Source: Sphingomonas faeni (GTDB taxonomy: Bacteria; Pseudomonadota; Alphaproteobacteria; Sphingomonadales; Sphingomonadaceae). Taken from it: DNA of 64,000 nt. Location: positions 1 to 64,000 of the forward strand of contig NZ_JANBVH010000020.1 of NCBI RefSeq assembly GCF_024273235.1, read 5' to 3'. A model generated the notes under the pieces. The model saw only the letters and a program-made list of their open reading frames with translations. It did no database searches and was not told where the DNA came from. The position numbers and the translations under genes are program-made. Below are positions 28,678 to 38,722 of the stretch, one piece after another; within the stretch, counting starts at the first letter, position 1, and each line of letters starts with the position of its first letter.

Positions 28678-29056
28678 ACGAAGGAGGGGCCTTACCGCCC
28701 TCCATCCGTTCGTGCTGAGTAGAGACCGAGTAGCTCCGTCAGGAGCGTATCGAGGGCTCGTATCGAAGCACAGGTTCCGCGCGCCCGTCCTTCGATACGC
28801 CGCTTCGACAAGCTCAGCCGCTACTCAGGACGAACGGGTTGTGGGGGGTCGGTGCGCCTTCCATAGACGAGGCATAAGCAAGTAACTCAACCCTGACCAC
28901 CACCCCGGCGGAGGCCGGGGCCCAGTTGGGGGACGTTGCAAACTGAGGGCAGCGCTCCGTTACCGCGACCTCACCACCTGGGCCCCGGCCTTCGCCGGGG
29001 AGGTGAAATACCGGGGAGCGTCTAGCCACTTTCACCCGCTACTCCGCGCCGAACCC
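28678..29056. repeat. Intergenic region holding two palindromic repeats (families D and C)
   Basis: Positions 28706-28837 are an inverted repeat whose ends read CCGTTCGTGCTGAGTAG and CTACTCAGGACGAACGG, with an inner pair around TTCGATACG. Positions 28898-29005 are a family C element with arms CACCCCGGCGGAGGCCGGGG and counterpart. No gene is supported between mlaA and the CNNM gene. Confidence 0.8.
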
Positions 29057-30358
29057 TCAGACCTCGCTCACCAGCAGCTTGTCGATCCGCCGCCCGTCCA
29101 GATCGACGATCTCGAACTTCCACCCCTGCTCGACGAAGCTCTCGCCCTCGCCCGGCAAATGGCGGAACACCGACAGCGCGAGGCCAGCCACCGTCGCGTA
29201 ATCGCGGTCCTCGGGCAGGTCGATACCGAGGCGATCGGCGAGCGAATCCGCCGCCATCGTCCCCGCCACCAGCAGCGAGCCGTCGTCGCGGACCACCACC
29301 GACGGTGCATCGTCGGGATCCGAGTCCGACTTGAACTCGCCGGCAATCGCCGCGAGCAGATCGGCGGGCGTGACGATGCCTTCGAAATGGCCATATTCGT
29401 CATGGATCAGCGCCATCGGCACCTCGGCCTCGCGCAGCGCCAGCAATGCGTCCATCGCGTCGATCTGGTCGATCACGACGGGGGCTTTCCGCATCAGCGC
29501 GCGCAGGTCGATCGGCTCGCCGCGGAACAGCGCCGCGGCGATGTCGCGCGCCTGGACGACGCCCTTGACCGCGTCGATCGAGCCTTCGCCGACCGGCAGG
29601 CGGGTGTGCTGCGACGCGAGCAAGGTCTCGCGGATCTCGTCGGGGCCCCAGTCGCAGTCGAGCCAGTCGATCTCGGTGCGCGGCGTCATCACTTCGCGCA
29701 CCGGGCGATCCGCGAGGCGGACGACGCCCGAAATGATCGAACGCTCATGCTCCTCGATGATCCCCGATTTCGACGCCTCGGCGACGATCATGTGGAGCTC
29801 TTCGGCGGTGACGTGCTCTTCCGATTCGCGGTTGAGACGAAGCAGCTTGAAGATCAGCGCGCTGGTCGAATCGAGCACCAGCACGATCGGCGCGGTGCCG
29901 ATCGCGAGCCAGCGCATCACCGGCGCCATGAACGACGCGATCGCCTCGGGCGCCCGCAGCGCGAACTGCTTGGGGACCAGCTCGCCGATGATCAGCGACG
30001 CGTAGGTCGTCAGGCCGATGACGATCGCGAACCCGACGGTCTCGGCGGTCGAGGCGGACAGACCCCAGGCCTGCAACCGCGCGGCGGTCGGCATGCCGAG
30101 GCTGGACCCCGAATACGCACCGGCGAGGATACCGATCAGCGTGATGCCGATCTGGACGGTCGACAGGAACTTGCCGGGATCGGCGGCGAGCACCAGCGCG
30201 GCGCGCGCGCCCTTCTTGCCCGAGCGTGCCATCGCCTCGAGCCGGGCCTTCCGCGCGGAGACGATCGCGAGTTCGCTCATCGCGAACACACCGTTCAACG
30301 CGACTAGCGCGAGAATGATCGCGACGTCGATCCAGGGGAAGGGGGGAAGCGGTGCCAT
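29057..30358 (-). CDS. CNNM/CorC-family (HlyC-like) membrane protein
   Basis: A 433-aa inner-membrane protein with an N-terminal DUF21 domain of three to four helices (WIDVAIILALVALNGVFAMS, TVQIGITLIGILAGA, AETVGFAIVIGLTTYASLII), two CBS domains (about 205-330, starting VMTPRTEI) and a C-terminal CorC/HlyC domain. Family members are implicated in magnesium or cobalt efflux and are often misnamed hemolysins. ATG 30358 gives the first transmembrane helix a short N-terminal tail; a longer in-frame start exists. It diverges from the OmpA lipoprotein gene. Confidence 0.88.
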   Translation of the reverse strand: MAPLPPFPWIDVAIILALVALNGVFAMSELAIVSARKARLEAMARSGKKGARAALVLAADPGKFLSTVQIGITLIGILAGAYSGSSLGMPTAARLQAWGLSASTAETVGFAIVIGLTTYASLIIGELVPKQFALRAPEAIASFMAPVMRWLAIGTAPIVLVLDSTSALIFKLLRLNRESEEHVTAEELHMIVAEASKSGIIEEHERSIISGVVRLADRPVREVMTPRTEIDWLDCDWGPDEIRETLLASQHTRLPVGEGSIDAVKGVVQARDIAAALFRGEPIDLRALMRKAPVVIDQIDAMDALLALREAEVPMALIHDEYGHFEGIVTPADLLAAIAGEFKSDSDPDDAPSVVVRDDGSLLVAGTMAADSLADRLGIDLPEDRDYATVAGLALSVFRHLPGEGESFVEQGWKFEIVDLDGRRIDKLLVSEV

Positions 30359-30519
30359 TGGCTCCGCGCCTCTTTGCAGGACAACGGCCCGTCGCACAAC
30401 CGTCCTTGCGCGTAGGACGTATCCCGGTCAGTGCGCAGGCGGAACAATCGTCGCCACACCGGGTTATCGGCCGTATCGGACATAACGCCGTCATCGATCA
30501 TGTCTCAGGGAGTTTATCT

Positions 30520-31191
30520 ATGAAAACCAAGATGTTCGCAGGCGCCGCACTGGCGGCCCTCATCGCCACCAGCGGCTGCACCACCGATCCGGAGACCGGT
30601 CGCCAAACCATCTCGAAGACGGCCCTAGGCGGCATCGGCGGCGCGCTCGGCGGCTATCTGCTCGGCGACGTGGTCGGTGGTCGACGCGACCGGACCGAGA
30701 AGCTGCTGGGTGCGGGCATCGGTGGCCTCGCGGGTGCGGGTATCGGCGCGTACATGGACAAGCAGGAGCGCGACCTGCGCGCGCGCACTGCCGGCACCGA
30801 CGTGCAGGTGATCCGCCAGGGCGACGACCTGGTGCTCAACATCCCGTCGGGCATCACCTTCGCCTATGATAGCGCGACGGTGCAGCCGCAGTTCCAACGC
30901 ACGCTCGATCAGGTCGCGGACACGCTGTCGCAGTACAACCAGACCTATATCGACGTGTACGGCCATACCGATTCGACCGGCAGCGACGCGTATAACCAGA
31001 CGCTGTCGGAGCGCCGGGCGCGCTCGGTCGCGGATTATCTGGCGGGCCACGGCGTCCAGACTGCGCGCATCGGGACGCGCGGTTACGGCGAGACGCAGCC
31101 GATCGCGTCGAACGATACCGATGCGGGCCGGGCTGCAAACCGTCGCGTCGAAGTGAAGATCGTCCCGATCACGCAGAGCGACATGCGGTAG
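30520..31191 (+). CDS. OmpA-family lipoprotein (YiaD-like)
   Basis: The 223-aa protein has a lipoprotein-like signal (ALAALIATSGCTT), a glycine-zipper segment (GGIGGALGGYLLGDVVGG and GAGIGGLAGAGIGAYMD, about 35-85) and a C-terminal OmpA domain that binds peptidoglycan (FAYDSATVQPQF, YGHTDSTGSDAYNQTLSERR). Cys at about residue 20 would be lipidated, though Thr at -3 is not the best lipobox. It likely tethers the outer membrane to the wall. AGGGAG lies 7 nt before ATG 30520. Confidence 0.9.
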   Translation: MKTKMFAGAALAALIATSGCTTDPETGRQTISKTALGGIGGALGGYLLGDVVGGRRDRTEKLLGAGIGGLAGAGIGAYMDKQERDLRARTAGTDVQVIRQGDDLVLNIPSGITFAYDSATVQPQFQRTLDQVADTLSQYNQTYIDVYGHTDSTGSDAYNQTLSERRARSVADYLAGHGVQTARIGTRGYGETQPIASNDTDAGRAANRRVEVKIVPITQSDMR

Positions 31192-31208
31192 TTAACGGCG
31201 TTGGCTTA

Positions 31209-31330
31209 TCCTCCCCCGCAAGGGGGAGGTGTCGCCGAAGGTGACGGAGGGGGAGGACACGGAACAGAGGTTTCTCTATCCTCCCCCTCCGACTGGCAAG
31301 CGCCAGTCACCTCCCCCTGGCGGGGGAGGA
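31209..31330. repeat. Palindromic repeat (family B) between the OmpA gene and csaA
   Basis: Near mirror copy of the element at 26222-26345: outer arms CCTCCCCCGCAAGGGGGAGG and CCTCCCCCTGGCGGGGGAGG with the inner pairs in opposite order. It fills the gap between convergent genes. Confidence 0.85.
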
Positions 31331-31337
31331 TTTCTCT

Positions 31338-31697
31338 TCAGAATAACCGCCCCCCATTCGGGACCTGTCCGGTCGGCGAGATCAGCACCACCTTCCCGTC
31401 CGCGTCGGGGAAGCCGAGTGTCAGGACCTCGGACATCACCGGGCCGATCTGACGCGGCGGGAAGTTTACCACCGCGGCGACCTGGCGGCCGACCAGCGTC
31501 TCCGGCGTATAATGCTCGGTGATCTGCGCGGAGGAGCGCTTCACGCCGATCTCCGCGCCGAAATCGATCCGCAACTTGAACGCTGGCTTGCGGGCTTCGG
31601 GGAAGGGTTCGGCCTCGACGATCGTGCCGACGCGGATGTCGACCTTCTCGAAGTCTGCGAACGCGATTTCAGGCGCGATCACGTCAGAAATCGACAT
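31338..31697 (-). CDS. csaA: tRNA-binding protein CsaA
   Basis: A 119-aa OB-fold protein of the CsaA/Trbp111 family, a dimer that binds tRNA and has been linked to protein export and chaperoning. [31 protein letters not shown] and the ending [16 protein letters not shown] are family blocks. It overlaps the upstream GST gene by 14 bp, so the two are cotranscribed. Confidence 0.9.
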   Translation of the reverse strand: MSISDVIAPEIAFADFEKVDIRVGTIVEAEPFPEARKPAFKLRIDFGAEIGVKRSSAQITEHYTPETLVGRQVAAVVNFPPRQIGPVMSEVLTLGFPDADGKVVLISPTGQVPNGGRLF

Positions 31698-32358
31698 TGT
31701 CGTAATGCGCCGGCGGTGAGATCAGCTCCATCCGTTCGGACAGCAGCGGGCGGAAGCTCGGCCGACTCTTGAAACCGCGATACCAGCGCGCGGTCTGGTC
31801 ATGGCCCTTCCAGTCGATCCCGCCGAGATAATCGGTGACCGAGATCTGCGCAGCCGCCGCCAGATCGGCGAGACTCATCGTCGCGCCGCCGAGCCAGTTC
31901 CGGTGATCGAGCAGATAGTCCATGTAATCGAGATGCCCCACCGCCGCCTTCATCGCTTCACGCAAGCCCTTGGCGTCGGGCGCGGTACGGTGGGCGAGAC
32001 GCTTGACCATCCGCTCGTGGAGCAGCGGTCCGGTCACGTCGCGGTAGAAATGCGTGTCGAACCACGTCACCAGCCGGCGGATTTCGGCGCGGTTGGTCGC
32101 GGTGCCGTTGATCATCGCCGCCTTCTCGACGGTTTCCTCGAAGAACTCGCAGATCGCCATCGAATCGATCAGCGGAGCGACACCGCGCGACGCGTCGACC
32201 ATCACCGGGGTCTGGCCGGCGGGGTTCATGTCCATGAACTCGTCGCGGCGATCCCAGGGCGATTCGCGGACCAGTTCGTAGCCAACCCCCTTCTCGCCCA
32301 GCAGCAGGCGCACCTTTCGCGAGAACGGACACAGAGGGAATTGATAAAGCTGCCACAT
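31684..32358 (-). CDS. Glutathione S-transferase family protein
   Basis: A 224-aa protein with an N-terminal thioredoxin-like domain ([39 protein letters not shown] giving the glutathione-binding Ser) and an all-helical C-terminal domain ending in [16 protein letters not shown] Cys-Pro pair in LCPFS could be the catalytic Cys, typical of bacterial beta/omega-like GSTs. Substrate unknown. Followed by csaA with overlap. Confidence 0.88.
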   Translation of the reverse strand: MWQLYQFPLCPFSRKVRLLLGEKGVGYELVRESPWDRRDEFMDMNPAGQTPVMVDASRGVAPLIDSMAICEFFEETVEKAAMINGTATNRAEIRRLVTWFDTHFYRDVTGPLLHERMVKRLAHRTAPDAKGLREAMKAAVGHLDYMDYLLDHRNWLGGATMSLADLAAAAQISVTDYLGGIDWKGHDQTARWYRGFKSRPSFRPLLSERMELISPPAHYDNVDF

Positions 32359-32424
32359 GCGCTTCGTTTAGGCGGTGGGGGGCGGCTGTGTCACTAGCGC
32401 GGGTTGGACGGCGCGTAAGAAGAT

Positions 32425-32556
32425 TTGGTTCACGCGGAGGCGCAGAGACGCGGAGGTGTTGCGTTCGGCGCGAGCGAAGCTCCTTCGTCACCAATCGCAA
32501 TAGGAGAGATGCAGAGGGAATTTAGCTCCGCGTCTCCGCGTCTCCGCGTGAACCAA
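32425..32556. repeat. Palindromic repeat (family E) between GST and gltB genes
   Basis: The ends read TTGGTTCACGCGGAG and its reverse complement, each followed by short direct repeats of CGCGGAG / CTCCGCGT. The centre is about 70 bases. It lies in the 247-bp gap downstream of gltB; nothing else is seen there. Confidence 0.8.
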
Positions 32557-32605
32557 TCTTACTGTTGCCCTCCCCGGCGGACACCGGGGGGGGAAAGACG
32601 GCGTC

Positions 32606-35600
32606 CTACTCCGCCGCAACCAACTCCGCGCTGTCGTCGAGCGGATCGCTCAGGCGGGTGAGCATTTCCTTCGGCACGATCTGCCAGAAATGCGGCGCTA
32701 CCCGGTCCCAGTCCTCGAGCAGGCCCTTCGACCATTTGCTGTCGGTGGTGTCGGCATGGTCGCGCACCAAGTCGAGCAGAACGTCCGCCCAGTGCAGCGC
32801 CTTCACCCGGTCCCAGGTGATGTTCTCGGGGTTGGCGCGCTTTTCGAACACGCCCTCGGGGTCGTAGATGAACGCCATCCCGCCAGTCATCCCCGCACCG
32901 AAATTCGCGCCGACCTTGCCCAGCACCACCGCGATGCCGCCCGTCATATATTCGCACCCGTTCGCGCCGCAGCCTTCGACGACGACGTTCGCGCCCGAAT
33001 TGCGCACCGCGAACCGCTCGCCTGCCTGCCCCGCCGCGAACAGCCGGCCGCTGGTCGCGCCGTACAGCACGGTGTTGCCGATGATCGTATTGTCCTGGCT
33101 CGCGAGCGGCGAACTCACCGCCGGCCGTACGATGATCGTCCCCCCCGAAAGCCCCTTGCCGACATAATCGTTCGAGTCGCCGAACACTTCCAAGGTGATC
33201 CCCTTGCACAGGAACGCACCGAGCGACTGCCCTGCCGACCCCCGCAGCCGGATCGTGACATGATCGTCCGCCAGCGTCGACATGCCGAACTTCCGCGTGA
33301 TCTCGCTCGACAGCCGCGTACCGACCGCGCGGTGCGTGTTGCGCACCGAATAGGTCAGCTGCATCTTCTCGCCCCGCGAGAACACCGCGGCGGCGTCCTT
33401 GATGATCTGCGCGTCGAGGCTGTCCGGGACTTCGTTGCGGAAGGTCGACAGGCTGAACCGACGCTGCGAGTCGTCGGCATCAACCTTCGCCAGGATCGGG
33501 TTGAGATCCAGATCGTCGAGATGCTCCGCCCCGCGGCTCACCTGCCGCAGCAATTCGGTCCGCCCGATCACGTCGTCGAGGCTCTTCACGCCGAGCCGCG
33601 CAAGGATGTCGCGCACCTCCTCGGCGATGAAGGTCATCAGGTTGATCACCTTCTCGGGCGTCCCCACGAACTTCTGCCTGAGCGCGTCGTTCTGCGTGCA
33701 GATCCCGACCGGACACGTGTTCGAATGGCATTGCCGCACCATGATGCAGCCCATCGCGACCAGCGACAGCGTGCCGATCCCGAACTCCTCCGCGCCTAGG
33801 ATCGCGGCGATGACGATGTCACGCCCGGTCTTGAGGCCGCCATCGGTGCGCAACCGCACGCGTCCACGCAGGCCGTTGAGCGTCAGTACCTGATTGACCT
33901 CGGACAGCCCCATTTCCCACGGCGTACCCGCGTACTTGATCGAGGTCTGAGGCGACGCGCCGGTGCCGCCGACATGGCCGGCGATCAGGATGACGTCGGC
34001 ATGCGCCTTCGCCACGCCCGCCGCGACCGTACCGATGCCGGCCGACGAGACCAGCTTCACGCAAACCCGCGCCCGCGGATTGATCTGCTTCAAATCGTAG
34101 ATCAGCTGCGCCAGATCCTCGATCGAGTAGATATCGTGATGCGGCGGCGGCGAGATCAGCGTCACGCCGGGCGTCGCATGGCGCAGCTTGGCGATGAACT
34201 CGGTTACCTTGAAGCCGGGCAACTGCCCGCCCTCGCCGGGCTTGGCCCCTTGCGCGACCTTGACCTCGATCTCCTCGCACGCGTTCAGATATTCCGCCGT
34301 CACGCCGAACCGCCCGCTCGCGATCTGCTTGATCGTCGAGTTCGCATTGTCGCCGTTCGCATAGGGCACGAAACGCGTCTTGTCCTCGCCGCCCTCGCCC
34401 GACACCGCCTTCGCGCCGATCCGGTTCATCGCGATCGCCAGCGTCTCGTGCGCCTCGGGGGAGAGCGCGCCCAGCGACATGCCCGGCGTCACGAACCGCT
34501 TGCGGATCTCGGTGATCGCCTCGACCTGGTCGACCGGCACGCCCTCCGCGGGGAAGTTGAACTGGAGCAGGTCGCGTAAGTACACCGGCGGCAGGTCGGA
34601 CACCCCGCGCGAGAATTGCAGATAGCTCGTATAGCTGTCGGTCGACACCGCAGTCTGGAGCAGATGCATCAGTTGCGCCGAATAGGCATGCACCTCGCCG
34701 CTATGTCGCTGGCGATAGAATCCGCCGATCGGCAACGTCGCCACCGCCGGGTCGAACGCCGCCTCGTGCCGGTCGGTCGCGTTGACGTGCAACGACGCAT
34801 AGCCCTCGCCGCTGATCTTCGCCGGCATCCCCGGAAACAGGTCGTTGACGAGGCTGCGCGACAGCCCGACCGCCTCGAAATTATAGCCGCCGCGATAGGA
34901 CGAGATCACCGCGATGCCCATCTTCGACATGATCTTGAGCAGACCCTCCTCCACCGCGACGCGGTGACGGCGCAGGCATTCGGCAAGATCCAGATCGCCG
35001 AACAGCCCGCGCGATTGGCGGTCGACGATCGCCGCCTCGGCCAGATACGCGTTCACGGTGGTCGCCCCGACGCCGATCAGCACCGCATAATAATGCGTGT
35101 CGAGGCATTCCGCCGTCCGCACGTTGATCGACGCATAGGAGCGCAACCCCCGCCGCACGAGATGCGTATGCACCGCCGCCACCGCGAGCACCCCGGCGAT
35201 GCCGACCCGGTCCTCGGAAATCGCCTCGTCGGTGAGGAAGATCTCGCTCTTGCCCTGCCGCACCGCCTGCTCGGCCTCGTTGCGGATCCGCTGGATCGCC
35301 GCGCGCAGCTTCTCTGGGCCCCCGCCGACCTCGAACGTGCAGTCGATCTCGGCGACCGCATTCCCGAAATGCGCCTTCAACCGCGACCAATGCTCGCCCG
35401 TCAGCACCGGCGAATCGAGCACCAGCACGCGCTCGCGCTGGTCGCGCACGTCGAGGATGTTGGCGAGGTTGCCGAACCGCGTCTTCAGCGACATCACGTG
35501 GCGTTCGCGCAGCGGATCGATCGGCGGGTTGGTCACCTGGCTGAAATTCTGGCGGAAGAACTGGCTGATCAGCCTCGGCTTGTCCGAAATCACCGCGAGC

Positions 35601-37132
35601 GGCGTATCGTCACCCATCGATCCGATCGCCTCCTTGGCGGATTCGACCATCGGCGACAGGATCAGCTCCATATCCTCCATCGTCTGCCCGGCGGCGACCT
35701 GACGCCGCGCGAGTTCGGCGCGGTCATAGCGCACGACCGCATCCTCGACCGAGGGCAGGTCGGCGAGCGTGTGGAATTCGCCGATCATCCCGGCATAATC
35801 CGCCTCGCCCGAGATGCGATCCTTCACCGCGCGATCCTGCAGCAGGCGGCCTTCGTCGAGATCGACCGCGATCATCTCGCCCGGCCCCAGCCGGCCCTTG
35901 GCGATAATCGTCGATTCGGGAACCACGACCATCCCGCTCTCCGACCCGACGATCAGCAAACCGTCCGACGTCAGCGTGTAGCGCAGCGGGCGCAGCGCGT
36001 TGCGGTCCATGCCCGCCACCGCCCAGCGGCCATCGGTCATCGCCAGCGCGGCGGGGCCGTCCCACGGCTCCATCACGGAGGCGAGATACTGGTACATCGC
36101 GCGGTGCTCAGGCGGCATGTCCGGGCTCGCGGCCTCGGGCACCAGCATCAGCTTGGCGGTCGGCGCGTCGCGCCCCGAGCGGCAGATCGCCTCGAACACC
36201 GCGTCCAGCGCCGCGGTATCGGACGCACCCGCCGGGATCACCGGCTTGATGTCCTCCGAATTGTCGCCGAACGCGAGGCTCGCCATCCGGATCTCGTGTG
36301 ACAACATCCAGTTCTTGTTGCCGCGGATCGTGTTGATCTCGCCGTTATGCGCGAGGCAGCGGAACGGTTGCGCCAGCCACCATTGCGGGAAGGTGTTGGT
36401 CGAATAGCGCTGGTGGAAGATCGCGACGCGCGATTCGAAGCGCTGGTCGCACAGATCGGGGTAGAACACCGACAGCGATTCCGCGAGGAACAGCCCCTTG
36501 TAGATGATCGACCGGCACGACAGCGAACAGATGTAGAAGCCCTGGATCTGCGCCGCGATCACGCGCTTCTCGATGCGCCTGCGGACCAGATACAGCGTCT
36601 TTTCGAACTCGGCGGCATCGTGCTCCTCGGGCAACGGCCCGGCGATCATGATCTGCTCGATCTCGGGCCGCGTCGCCTGCGCCTTCTGGCCGATCACCGA
36701 CACGTCGACCGGCACCTGGCGCCAGCCATAGATGGTATAGCCCGCCTCGATGATCGCGCTTTCCACGATCGTCCGGCAATCCTCCTGCGCGCTGAGATCG
36801 GTGCGCGGCAGGAAGATCATGCCGACCGCGAGCCGGTTCGGGCGGACCTTGTGGCCCGACGCGGCGACCGCGTCGTCGAAGAAGCGCAGCGGGAGGTCGA
36901 TGTGCAGGCCAGCGCCGTCACCCGTCTTGCCATCCGCATCGACCGCGCCTCGGTGCCACACGGCCTTCAACGCATCGACCGCGGACTGCACGACACGGCG
37001 TGACGCGCGGCCGTCGGTGGCGGCGACGAGGCCCACGCCGCACGCGTCGCCCTCGAATTCGGGGCGGTACATGCCTTCGGCAGCCAGGCGGGCGCGTTGA
37101 TCGATCATCGGAGAACCCTGTTCGTTGCTCAT
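32606..37132 (-). CDS. gltB: Glutamate synthase large (alpha) subunit
   Basis: The 1508-aa subunit of NADPH-GOGAT makes glutamate from glutamine and 2-oxoglutarate. The catalytic Cys is in FEGDACGVGLVA (near residue 33, after a short propeptide); this is followed by the class II amidotransferase domain, central domain, FMN-binding synthase domain with the 3Fe-4S cluster Cys (MGCIMVRQCHSNTCPVGIC), and the GXGXG C-terminal domain. ATG 37132 overlaps the gltD stop by 4 bp; the 13 extra upstream codons are not needed. Gene order gltD-gltB is the reverse of E. coli but common in sphingomonads. Confidence 0.96.
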   Translation of the reverse strand: MSNEQGSPMIDQRARLAAEGMYRPEFEGDACGVGLVAATDGRASRRVVQSAVDALKAVWHRGAVDADGKTGDGAGLHIDLPLRFFDDAVAASGHKVRPNRLAVGMIFLPRTDLSAQEDCRTIVESAIIEAGYTIYGWRQVPVDVSVIGQKAQATRPEIEQIMIAGPLPEEHDAAEFEKTLYLVRRRIEKRVIAAQIQGFYICSLSCRSIIYKGLFLAESLSVFYPDLCDQRFESRVAIFHQRYSTNTFPQWWLAQPFRCLAHNGEINTIRGNKNWMLSHEIRMASLAFGDNSEDIKPVIPAGASDTAALDAVFEAICRSGRDAPTAKLMLVPEAASPDMPPEHRAMYQYLASVMEPWDGPAALAMTDGRWAVAGMDRNALRPLRYTLTSDGLLIVGSESGMVVVPESTIIAKGRLGPGEMIAVDLDEGRLLQDRAVKDRISGEADYAGMIGEFHTLADLPSVEDAVVRYDRAELARRQVAAGQTMEDMELILSPMVESAKEAIGSMGDDTPLAVISDKPRLISQFFRQNFSQVTNPPIDPLRERHVMSLKTRFGNLANILDVRDQRERVLVLDSPVLTGEHWSRLKAHFGNAVAEIDCTFEVGGGPEKLRAAIQRIRNEAEQAVRQGKSEIFLTDEAISEDRVGIAGVLAVAAVHTHLVRRGLRSYASINVRTAECLDTHYYAVLIGVGATTVNAYLAEAAIVDRQSRGLFGDLDLAECLRRHRVAVEEGLLKIMSKMGIAVISSYRGGYNFEAVGLSRSLVNDLFPGMPAKISGEGYASLHVNATDRHEAAFDPAVATLPIGGFYRQRHSGEVHAYSAQLMHLLQTAVSTDSYTSYLQFSRGVSDLPPVYLRDLLQFNFPAEGVPVDQVEAITEIRKRFVTPGMSLGALSPEAHETLAIAMNRIGAKAVSGEGGEDKTRFVPYANGDNANSTIKQIASGRFGVTAEYLNACEEIEVKVAQGAKPGEGGQLPGFKVTEFIAKLRHATPGVTLISPPPHHDIYSIEDLAQLIYDLKQINPRARVCVKLVSSAGIGTVAAGVAKAHADVILIAGHVGGTGASPQTSIKYAGTPWEMGLSEVNQVLTLNGLRGRVRLRTDGGLKTGRDIVIAAILGAEEFGIGTLSLVAMGCIMVRQCHSNTCPVGICTQNDALRQKFVGTPEKVINLMTFIAEEVRDILARLGVKSLDDVIGRTELLRQVSRGAEHLDDLDLNPILAKVDADDSQRRFSLSTFRNEVPDSLDAQIIKDAAAVFSRGEKMQLTYSVRNTHRAVGTRLSSEITRKFGMSTLADDHVTIRLRGSAGQSLGAFLCKGITLEVFGDSNDYVGKGLSGGTIIVRPAVSSPLASQDNTIIGNTVLYGATSGRLFAAGQAGERFAVRNSGANVVVEGCGANGCEYMTGGIAVVLGKVGANFGAGMTGGMAFIYDPEGVFEKRANPENITWDRVKALHWADVLLDLVRDHADTTDSKWSKGLLEDWDRVAPHFWQIVPKEMLTRLSDPLDDSAELVAAE

Positions 37133-38571
37133 GCCGCGACCTTCGCGTTCGTAGCCTTGGTCTTCAGCCATTTGTGCATCGTCGCCGCCACGTCGCGACC
37201 GTCGCGGATCGCCCAGACGACGAGGCTCGCACCGCGGACGATGTCGCCCGCCGCGAACACGCCGTCGAGCGAGGTCATCAACGTCTTGCCGTCAACCAGT
37301 ACGGTGCCCCAGCGGCTGACGCCAAGCTCGGGCGTCGCGAACAGCGTCGGGAGATCCTCGGCGTCGAAGCCGAGCGCCTTGATGACGAGATCGGCATCCA
37401 CCGAATAGTCGCCGGCGGGATCGGGTTCGGGCGCACGGCGGCCGCTCGCATCGGGCGCGCCCAGACGCATTTTCCGCACCTTGACGCTCGATACGCGCTC
37501 GCCGCCGTCGAAGCTCTGCGGGCCCGACAGCCAGACGAACTCGACGCCCTCTTCCTCGGCATTGGCCACCTCGCGCTGCGATCCGGGCATGTTGGCGCGG
37601 TCGCGGCGGTAGAGGCACTTCACCGACTTCGCGCCCTGCCGGATCGCGGTCCGGACGCAGTCCATCGCGGTGTCGCCGCCACCGATCACGACGACGTCCT
37701 TGCCCTCGGCATTGAGACTCCCGTCGTCGAACGCGGGGACGGCGTCGCCGAAGCCCTTGCGGTTCGACGCGACGAGGAAGTCGAGTGCCGCGACCACGCC
37801 GTTCGCGTTCCCGCCCGGCAGGTCCATCGCGCGCGCCTTGTAGACCCCGGTCGCGATCAGCACCGCATCGTGGCGCTGGCGCAGATCGTCGAGGCTCGCA
37901 TCCTCGCCGACCGCGAAGCCTTCGTGGAAGACGATGCCCGCCGCCTTCAACCGCTCGACGCGGCGCATGACGATCGGCTTTTCGAGCTTGAAGCCGGGGA
38001 TGCCGTAGGTGAGCAGCCCGCCCGCGCGGTCGTAGCGATCATAGACATGCACGTCATAGCCATGCCCGCGCAGATATTCCGCCGCGGTGAGACCAGCGGG
38101 CCCCGCGCCGATCACGCCGACCGACTGGCCGCGCGATCTGCCGGGGACGAGCGGCTCGACCCAGCCATTCTCCCACGCGGTGTCGGTGATGAACTTCTCG
38201 ACCGACCCGATCGTGACCGCGCCGTGGCCCGTGAATTCGATGACGCAATTGCCTTCGCACAGCCGGTCCTGCGGGCAGATGCGCCCGCAGATCTCGGGCA
38301 TGGTCGAGGTCGCGTTGCTCAGTTCATACGCCTCGCGCAGGCGTCCTTCCGCGGTCAGCCGGAGCCAGTCGGGGATATGGTTGTGCAGCGGGCAGTGGAC
38401 CGAGCAATAGGGCACGCCACACTGCGAACAGCGTCCGGCTTGCTCCTCGGCGGGTTCGACCGCGTATCGCTGCGCGATCTCGCGGAAATCCTCCTGCCGC
38501 TCGTCCGCGGTGCGCTTTGCCGGGTAGGATTGCTCCCGTCCAACAAACTTTAGCATCGAATCGTTCGCCAT
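37129..38571 (-). CDS. gltD: Glutamate synthase small (beta) subunit
   Basis: The 480-aa FAD- and NADPH-binding subunit passes electrons to GltB. It has the N-terminal Fe-S domain (CSQCGVPYCSVHCPLHN, ICGRICPQDRLCEGNC), the FAD Rossmann motif GVIGAGPAGLTAAEYL and the NADPH motif VVVIGGGDTAMDCVRTA. GGAGG lies 5 nt before ATG 38571. It is the first gene of a two-gene operon. The 150-bp AT-rich stretch upstream (38572-38722) probably holds its promoter, though I cannot pick the hexamers. Confidence 0.96.
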   Translation of the reverse strand: MANDSMLKFVGREQSYPAKRTADERQEDFREIAQRYAVEPAEEQAGRCSQCGVPYCSVHCPLHNHIPDWLRLTAEGRLREAYELSNATSTMPEICGRICPQDRLCEGNCVIEFTGHGAVTIGSVEKFITDTAWENGWVEPLVPGRSRGQSVGVIGAGPAGLTAAEYLRGHGYDVHVYDRYDRAGGLLTYGIPGFKLEKPIVMRRVERLKAAGIVFHEGFAVGEDASLDDLRQRHDAVLIATGVYKARAMDLPGGNANGVVAALDFLVASNRKGFGDAVPAFDDGSLNAEGKDVVVIGGGDTAMDCVRTAIRQGAKSVKCLYRRDRANMPGSQREVANAEEEGVEFVWLSGPQSFDGGERVSSVKVRKMRLGAPDASGRRAPEPDPAGDYSVDADLVIKALGFDAEDLPTLFATPELGVSRWGTVLVDGKTLMTSLDGVFAAGDIVRGASLVVWAIRDGRDVAATMHKWLKTKATNAKVAA

Positions 38572-38722
38572 ACATGCCTCCGACAGCCGCGTTATTGCGC
38601 CGAGGGAGGCTTGTCACGGCTAAAACCGCATATATGTAAGTTATGCTGCCTTATAAAAACTAAATTACCGTTCGACCTTCTAAGAACCGATCGCAATTAC
38701 GCTTATTGGTACCGAAACGGAC